Source of the DNA: Bacteroidota bacterium
Lineage (GTDB): Bacteria; Bacteroidota; Bacteroidia; Chitinophagales; Chitinophagaceae
NCBI GenBank assembly: GCA_023392575.1
Contig: JAEVYV010000301.1
Coordinates: 1 to 18,103 of the forward strand
Length of the DNA: 18,103 bases
Direction: 5' to 3'
A model generated the notes under the pieces. The model was not told the origin of the DNA. It did no database searches and saw only the letters and a program-made list of their open reading frames with translations. The position numbers and the translations under genes were made by a program. Shown one piece after another: positions 14,309-18,103 of this stretch (position 1 is its first letter; the number at the start of each line of letters is the position of its first letter).

Positions 14309-14962
14309 TTAATACGCCACCGTAAATCGCTGGCCAATATGTTTGGGCTGCTCCGCTTCATCCAATACGGCTACGGCCAGATCTGCAACCGATATATAGC
14401 TTCTGCCCTGTTCATCCTGTACCGGGTTGTCCAAACCGGTTCTGTAACGCCCTTCTCTTTTGCCTGGATTGGCAGGGTTCATTTCCACAGCCGGACTAAC
14501 AAACGTCCAGTCCAGTTCTTTTTCGTTCTTAAGCAGGTTCAAATAATCTCTTGCCGCCAGGGCACCGGGCTTCCATGCTTCCGGAAAACCCGGCAAATCG
14601 ACCACCTGCTTTTCCGGAGCCGCGTAAAGACTTCCGGCCCCGCCAATGACAATCAATCGCTTTATACCAGCGCTTTTTACCGCTTTTTGTATGGACTGGG
14701 AACCTTCCAAAAAATCGTTGTACAGGTTGGGATTGGTCCACCCGGCGTTGTACGCACAGATAACGACATCATTTCCCTTGAGCAGGGCAGTCAACTGATC
14801 TGTGTCCATAACATCCCCTGGCACAACTGCAAGCCGTTCATCCTGCATGGTCAGCTTTTCGGGATGACGCATCACAGCCGTAACCTGATGTTGTCTGCTT
14901 AGGGCTTCCTTTAATATAGCCGAACCAACAAAACCCGAAGCTCCTATTAATGCGATTTTCAT
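14309..14962 (-). CDS. NAD(P)-binding Rossmann-fold reductase/epimerase-like protein (YwnB-like)
   Basis: This 217-residue atypical short-chain dehydrogenase of the NAD(P)H-binding type starts MKIALIGASGFVGSAILKEA, with the dinucleotide motif G7-A-S-G10-F-V-G13. VVPGDVMD (about 46-53) and DVVICAYN (about 65-72) are the expected strands after the cofactor loop. No canonical YxxxK catalytic pair is evident, as usual in this branch. It lies 21 bases after DoxX and 18 bases before the carboxylesterase, and is probably translated from the same mRNA. Relatives reduce quinones or act as redox sensors, but the substrate here is not determinable. Confidence 0.88.
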   Translation of the reverse strand: MKIALIGASGFVGSAILKEALSRQHQVTAVMRHPEKLTMQDERLAVVPGDVMDTDQLTALLKGNDVVICAYNAGWTNPNLYNDFLEGSQSIQKAVKSAGIKRLIVIGGAGSLYAAPEKQVVDLPGFPEAWKPGALAARDYLNLLKNEKELDWTFVSPAVEMNPANPGKREGRYRTGLDNPVQDEQGRSYISVADLAVAVLDEAEQPKHIGQRFTVAY

Positions 14963-14983
14963 AATATTTTTTAAACGGATGAA

Positions 14984-15457
14984 TTACCGGTACATGTTGA
15001 TCGTTGGATCCTCTACTTTAACCTTGGAATAAGCCAGAGGCATTGTCCTGGGCTGAAGCAAATAGTCGATGGAATACCGTCCGCTGCCGGTTATCAACAG
15101 CAAAACATAAACCAGCAAATAGTGAATTCCCAATTCCTGCTTGGCAAAAGGATCAGCGGCATGAATGTAGAGTACCGCTACCAGCATGGTAATGATCAGC
15201 GGAATGGCCGCCAGTCTTGTGCCAAAACCAACCAACAAGAGTATGGAGCAAAACACCTCGGCAAACACGGTCAGTGCCAGCGATAATTCGGAGGTCATAC
15301 CCAACACTGCCGGAAACTGAATCGGTTCGGCAGAAAAGAGCATGCCCAGTTTCGGCAATCCATGTACCAGCATTAAAACGGCTATGCTCACCCTGGCCAG
15401 CAAAATAACAATATCCACACTCGTCTGGTTGTGACGCACACTCATTAGCTTTTTCAT
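14984..15457 (-). CDS. DoxX-family membrane protein (MhqP-like)
   Basis: This 157-residue inner-membrane protein has four hydrophobic helices (about 15-35, 55-78, 82-102, 110-128) and the DoxX start LARVSIAVLMLVHGLPKL. The conserved EVFCSILLLVGFGTRLAAIPL stretch is in helices 2-3. DoxX-like proteins accompany oxidoreductases and thiol- or quinone-stress genes in many bacteria, and the Bacillus MhqP protein is one. Its ATG (15457-15455) overlaps the stop of the monooxygenase gene by 4 nt, so the two are translationally coupled. The upstream gene suggests that it supplies or receives electrons in the membrane; this is unproven. Confidence 0.9.
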   Translation of the reverse strand: MKKLMSVRHNQTSVDIVILLARVSIAVLMLVHGLPKLGMLFSAEPIQFPAVLGMTSELSLALTVFAEVFCSILLLVGFGTRLAAIPLIITMLVAVLYIHAADPFAKQELGIHYLLVYVLLLITGSGRYSIDYLLQPRTMPLAYSKVKVEDPTINMYR

Positions 15458-16521
15458 TTTGTTTCTGTTGTATTTTTTGTTTGTTGTAAATGCTTGATTT
15501 CTTTCCGAACCGCCGGTGCAACATGAGAGCCAAACAACTCAATTGATTTCATCACCTTTTGATGCGGCATATCGCCCAGGCTCATTTGCGCCAGAAAACG
15601 GGTATTGCGGAACAACTCGTATTCGTAAAGGATTTTATCAATTACCTGTTGCGGACTGCCCACCACCAGTGATCCCTTTTCGGAACGCAGGTAATCAAAC
15701 TGCTCCCGGCTCATGGGCGGCCATCCCCTTTCCCGGCCCAGGCGCTGCATCATGCCGGCATAAGAGGGAAAAAACGCTTCGGCCGCCTGCTGCGAGGTTT
15801 CGCCCACATACACATGTGAGTTGATGCTGAGCGGGAGCCTGTCGGCATCATGTCCCGCCTGAACTGCCGTCTGCCGGTAAAGATTGATAAACGGAACAAA
15901 ATGTTCCGGTAGTCCGCCAATAATGGCCAGGGCCAATGGAAGGTTTAAATTACCGGCACGCACAGCCGAAGAAGGCGTACCGCCCACAGCCAGCCATACA
16001 GGCAAGGCGGATTGAAAAGGACGGGGATACACACCCCGCTTTTGTATAGAGGGTCGCAACTTGCCTTGAGAAGAAACAATTTCCTGCTGATTGATCTGCA
16101 GCAGCAAACGCAGTTTTTCGTCAAACAATTCATCATACTGCTCCAGGTCGTAACCAAATAAGGGAAAGGATTCAATGAACGATCCCCGGCCCACCATTAC
16201 TTCGGCACGCCCATCCGACAGTTGATCCACGGTGGCAAACTGCTGAAAGACCCGAACCGGATCATCCGAACTCAACACCGTAACCGCACTGCTTAACCGG
16301 ATGTTTTTTGTTACAACCGCAGCCGCGGCCAAAATGGTTGCCGGCGAGGACACGGCATAATCAGGACGGTGATGCTCTCCCACTCCAAACACATCGAGGC
16401 CTGCTTCATCGGCCAGCTTAATTTCCTCCATGAGGTCTTTAATGCGCTGGTGTGCATTTTGGGCCCTGCCGGAAACGCCGTCGGGCCTCATATCGGCAAA
16501 TGTGTATACTCCTAACTCCAT
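15454..16521 (-). CDS. Luciferase-like flavin-dependent monooxygenase (LLM class)
   Basis: This 355-residue TIM-barrel oxidoreductase uses reduced FMN and O2 to oxidise a small organic substrate. Hallmarks are MELGVYTFADMRPDG at the N-terminus, ADEAGLDVFGVGEHHRPDYA (about 37-56), LSSAVTVLSSDDPVRVFQQF and the flavin-phosphate segment DGRAEVMVGRGSF. The frame is open 10 codons further upstream to an ATG at 16551, but that start would lie inside the leader hairpin, and family members begin at MELG, so I use 16521. It is the first gene of the operon with DoxX, the NAD(P)-binding protein and the esterase. No flavin reductase gene is in the operon. Regulation appears to be double: tandem operator dyads upstream and a leader terminator. 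Confidence 0.92.
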   Translation of the reverse strand: MELGVYTFADMRPDGVSGRAQNAHQRIKDLMEEIKLADEAGLDVFGVGEHHRPDYAVSSPATILAAAAVVTKNIRLSSAVTVLSSDDPVRVFQQFATVDQLSDGRAEVMVGRGSFIESFPLFGYDLEQYDELFDEKLRLLLQINQQEIVSSQGKLRPSIQKRGVYPRPFQSALPVWLAVGGTPSSAVRAGNLNLPLALAIIGGLPEHFVPFINLYRQTAVQAGHDADRLPLSINSHVYVGETSQQAAEAFFPSYAGMMQRLGRERGWPPMSREQFDYLRSEKGSLVVGSPQQVIDKILYEYELFRNTRFLAQMSLGDMPHQKVMKSIELFGSHVAPAVRKEIKHLQQTKNTTETK

Positions 16522-16534
16522 AATTAATTGCTTG

Positions 16535-16609
16535 AAAAAAATGTTACGCATTGCTCACCATTCCATATAACCCAAAAACCCTTCTGTTTCTTGCCTGCAA
16601 TGCGTAACA
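16535..16609 (-). terminator. Terminator-like hairpin in the leader of the monooxygenase operon (possible attenuator)
   Basis: On the minus strand TGTTACGCATTGC (16609-16597) pairs perfectly over 13 bp with GCAATGCGTAACA (16554-16542), and seven T residues (16541-16535) follow at once. It is the structure of an intrinsic terminator, although the 42-base loop is long. It sits 13 bases before the start codon at 16521 and about 90 bases after the -7 box at 16706-16699, so it would stop transcription before the first gene unless relieved. Confidence 0.62.
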
Positions 16610-16698
16610 ATAACTTATACTGCGGTGCTTGTTAAATCAAATTCTTTGTTGATGGCATTGTGAATTTGCCACTGTTTTGTTTTGTTATAATGACCCTG

Positions 16699-16706
16699 CA
16701 AAAGTA
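16699..16706 (-). promoter_or_regulatory. -7 element of the monooxygenase operon
   Basis: TACTTTTG on the minus strand (16706-16699) is an exact TAnnTTTG and identical to the -7 boxes at 6246-6239 and 9784-9777. There is no TTG at the normal -33 distance, so an activator is likely. The leader to the start codon at 16521 is about 170 nt. It includes the attenuator-like hairpin and an 8-codon frame MPSTKNLI, which could be a leader peptide or chance. Confidence 0.55.
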
Positions 16707-16751
16707 AACCGCATGGGTGCCATGGGCGATTGAGGTGAGGCAAGAAATAAC

Positions 16752-16789
16752 GTTGACTTATGTCAACACACAGGGTTGACGAATGTCAA
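16752..16789. promoter_or_regulatory. Two tandem TTGAC-N4-GTCAA operator dyads
   Basis: TTGACTTATGTCAA (16753-16766, extended by one G-C pair at 16752 and 16767) and TTGACGAATGTCAA (16776-16789) share twelve of fourteen bases; all differences lie in the spacer. Their centres are 23 bp apart. They lie about 65 and 90 bp upstream of the expected transcription start of the monooxygenase operon. The TTGA-N6-TCAA geometry is that of Crp/Fnr-family sites, though TetR- or MarR-type dimers could also bind. The rest of this gap (16790-16979) shows no gene. Confidence 0.7.
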
Positions 16790-16979
16790 TTAGGACAACA
16801 AAGACTCCTATCACAAGGGGTTTGGATGCGGGTACGCTATTGCAGCAGAACGGAAAGAAACGTTAAAGGCGCGGCGTGTGGAAAATATTCCTTGCAGTCT
16901 GCTCTCGGTCTTTGGTAAATTTTATGAGCATTGGTGATTCGGACGTTACTAAGTGAGTGAGCAGATCTTCTATGAATAA

Positions 16980-17010
16980 TAAACGGCAAAGCGGATTGCT
17001 TTGCCGTTTA
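16980..17010 (-). terminator. Terminator of the SRPBCC-VOC gene pair
   Basis: TAAACGGCAAAGC (16980-16992) pairs perfectly with GCTTTGCCGTTTA (16998-17010), a 13-bp stem with a 5-base loop. It lies 23 bases after the stop of the VOC gene on the minus strand, where the tail reads TTTATTATTC. The T-tract is imperfect, but position and stem are convincing. Confidence 0.8.
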
Positions 17011-17033
17011 CAGAAAAGAGCCAGGGAATGATT

Positions 17034-17444
17034 TTAAGACGGATTCACCGCAGTGGGGTCCATCCAGGTAATTTCCCAGATGTGCCCATCGGGGTCTTCA
17101 AAGCTTCTGCCGTACATAAACCCATGGTCTTCCGGCTCCCGGGCTTCCGAGCCGCCGGCCGCAAGGGCTTTCTCCAGCATTTCGTTGACCTGTTCTTTGG
17201 TATCTGCAGAAAGCGCTATTAGAACTTCTGTTTGTTTCCAGGCATCGGCAATTTCTTTTTTAGGCGTAAAGCCTTTAAAAAAAGGTTCAACCAAAAGCAT
17301 AACAAAGATGTCTTCACCCACAACCATGCAGGCGGCCTTATCGTTCGTAAACTGCTGGTTATAGGTAAATCCAAGCCGGGAGAAAAAATCCATTGTCCGT
17401 TTCAGGTCTTTTACGGGCAGGTTCACAAAGATTTTTGTTGCCAT
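17034..17444 (-). CDS. VOC-family (glyoxalase/extradiol dioxygenase-like) protein
   Basis: This 136-residue protein has the paired beta-alpha-beta-beta-beta modules of the vicinal-oxygen-chelate superfamily. It starts MATKIFVNLPVKDLKRTMDF, followed by FSRLGFTYNQQF, and ends with the classic YGRSFEDPDGHIWEITWMDP. This single-domain type is common in Bacteroidota and is usually annotated only as VOC or glyoxalase/bleomycin-resistance-like. The metal ligands cannot be assigned safely, and the N-terminal module has Asn where many glyoxalases have His. It follows the SRPBCC gene by 23 bases and is ended by the hairpin at 16980-17010. Confidence 0.88.
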   Translation of the reverse strand: MATKIFVNLPVKDLKRTMDFFSRLGFTYNQQFTNDKAACMVVGEDIFVMLLVEPFFKGFTPKKEIADAWKQTEVLIALSADTKEQVNEMLEKALAAGGSEAREPEDHGFMYGRSFEDPDGHIWEITWMDPTAVNPS

Positions 17445-17467
17445 TTTAAATTGTTTTCAGTGATCGA

Positions 17468-17998
17468 TTATTGTTGTTCCAAAACCGTTTTTAGTGTAGC
17501 CAGACTTTTCTCCAGGTCCTTGCCCAGCATATTATTGATGAACAAATTCATAAAGTTGAACGGGTAGCGTTGGCGGCCGCTCATGCCCCAGGAAACGGTT
17601 GTGGCATTATCCGAATGGGCATGGGTTTGCATCCATGCCGCGGCGTCTCCTTCAAAGGGCTTGATGAAATGCAGCCCAAGATCAATTCTTTGGCCCTCCG
17701 CAATTTCCTTTATGGTTTGCTCACCTTTTCCTACTTCGCCGCTGTCCCAGCTGGCCACAAATCCTACCGTGCCGTCAACGCCCTTGTATTCCTTTGTGGC
17801 GGTTGGGTCTTTCATACTCCACACGTTATAATGATCCTGGTTCTTTATGTGTTTTACATAGTCAAAAACCTGGTGCTTGGGTTTGTTGATGACGATCTGC
17901 CGCTCCACACTGTATTCGTTTTTAATGAACAGGGCCGCTATCAGCGGAATGGCAATAAGGATGGCTACTACCAAAAAGATCTTTTTTAAAATTTTCAT
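17468..17998 (-). CDS. SRPBCC-family protein with N-terminal membrane anchor
   Basis: This 176-residue protein has a single transmembrane helix or signal anchor at about residues 5-25 (IFLVVAILIAIPLIAALFI). A polyketide-cyclase/START-like helix-grip domain follows: EYSVERQIVINKPKHQVFDY, then HYNVWSMKDP and a C-terminal helix ending SLATLKTVLEQQ. Such domains bind hydrophobic ligands in a deep cavity; the ligand here is unknown. The frame is open to 18061, but the ATG at 17998-17996 directly precedes the Lys-rich hydrophobic anchor and is the expected start. It forms a two-gene unit with the VOC gene. The last bases of the window (17999-18103) contain no recognisable promoter match. Confidence 0.87.
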   Translation of the reverse strand: MKILKKIFLVVAILIAIPLIAALFIKNEYSVERQIVINKPKHQVFDYVKHIKNQDHYNVWSMKDPTATKEYKGVDGTVGFVASWDSGEVGKGEQTIKEIAEGQRIDLGLHFIKPFEGDAAAWMQTHAHSDNATTVSWGMSGRQRYPFNFMNLFINNMLGKDLEKSLATLKTVLEQQ

Positions 17999-18103
17999 TT
18001 TACGTGGTTTTAGTGATTTGTTATAACAGTTGATTAAAATACCGGTTCTTATTTTTTGCATGCATCAAAGGCCAGAATTGATTAGCCATCGCCTCAGTGA
18101 TCA

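Noticed and set aside
14339..14902. 187-codon plus-strand frame opposite the NAD(P)-binding gene
   Set aside because: Shadow of a gene with an intact dinucleotide-binding motif in a well-packed operon.

Overview
The window looks like a chromosomal stretch from a member of the Bacteroidota, most likely Chitinophagaceae. The basis is a TonB-dependent receptor with an N-terminal carboxypeptidase-regulatory-like domain followed by a DUF4249-type lipoprotein, promoters with the Bacteroidota -7 element TAnnTTTG, and almost no Shine-Dalgarno sequences. The taxon is inferred from gene content; no database was searched. No rRNA, tRNA, CRISPR array or transposase gene is visible.

Layout. (1) 1-2809, minus strand: a tripartite MacAB-like ABC export operon (adaptor lipoprotein, FtsX/MacB-type permease, ATPase cut by the window edge). 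(2) 2810-4865: an accessory patch with an interrupted frame that may be a dispersed repeat, a small secreted protein, and a two-helix membrane protein flanked by inverted repeats. (3) 4866-9840, minus strand: a multicopper oxidase, then a TonB receptor-DUF4249 operon. The oxidase and the receptor share the same promoter architecture, a 21-bp-period direct repeat at fixed distance from an identical -7 box, so they are probably co-activated by one regulator. (4) 9840-10490: no convincing protein gene, but a minus-strand string of helices ending in a U-tract, which I call a candidate structured RNA. (5) 10488-13583: a tiny membrane protein, an LTxxQ (Spy/CpxP-like) periplasmic protein, a YdjM-like membrane hydrolase whose family-conserved start falls on ATT, a four-helix membrane protein, and a divergent pyridoxamine-phosphate-oxidase-like flavoprotein. 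(6) 13616-16790, minus strand: a four-gene operon (luciferase-like monooxygenase, DoxX, NAD(P)-binding reductase, carboxylesterase). Its promoter has two tandem TTGAC-N4-GTCAA dyads upstream and a terminator-like hairpin in the leader just before the first gene. (7) 16980-17998, minus strand: an SRPBCC-VOC gene pair with its terminator.

Most interesting signals: the shared oxidase/TonB-receptor operator; the candidate RNA at 10179-10400; the combination of tandem dyads and a leader attenuator on an operon that resembles quinone/electrophile detoxification sets; and the ATT start of the YdjM-like gene.
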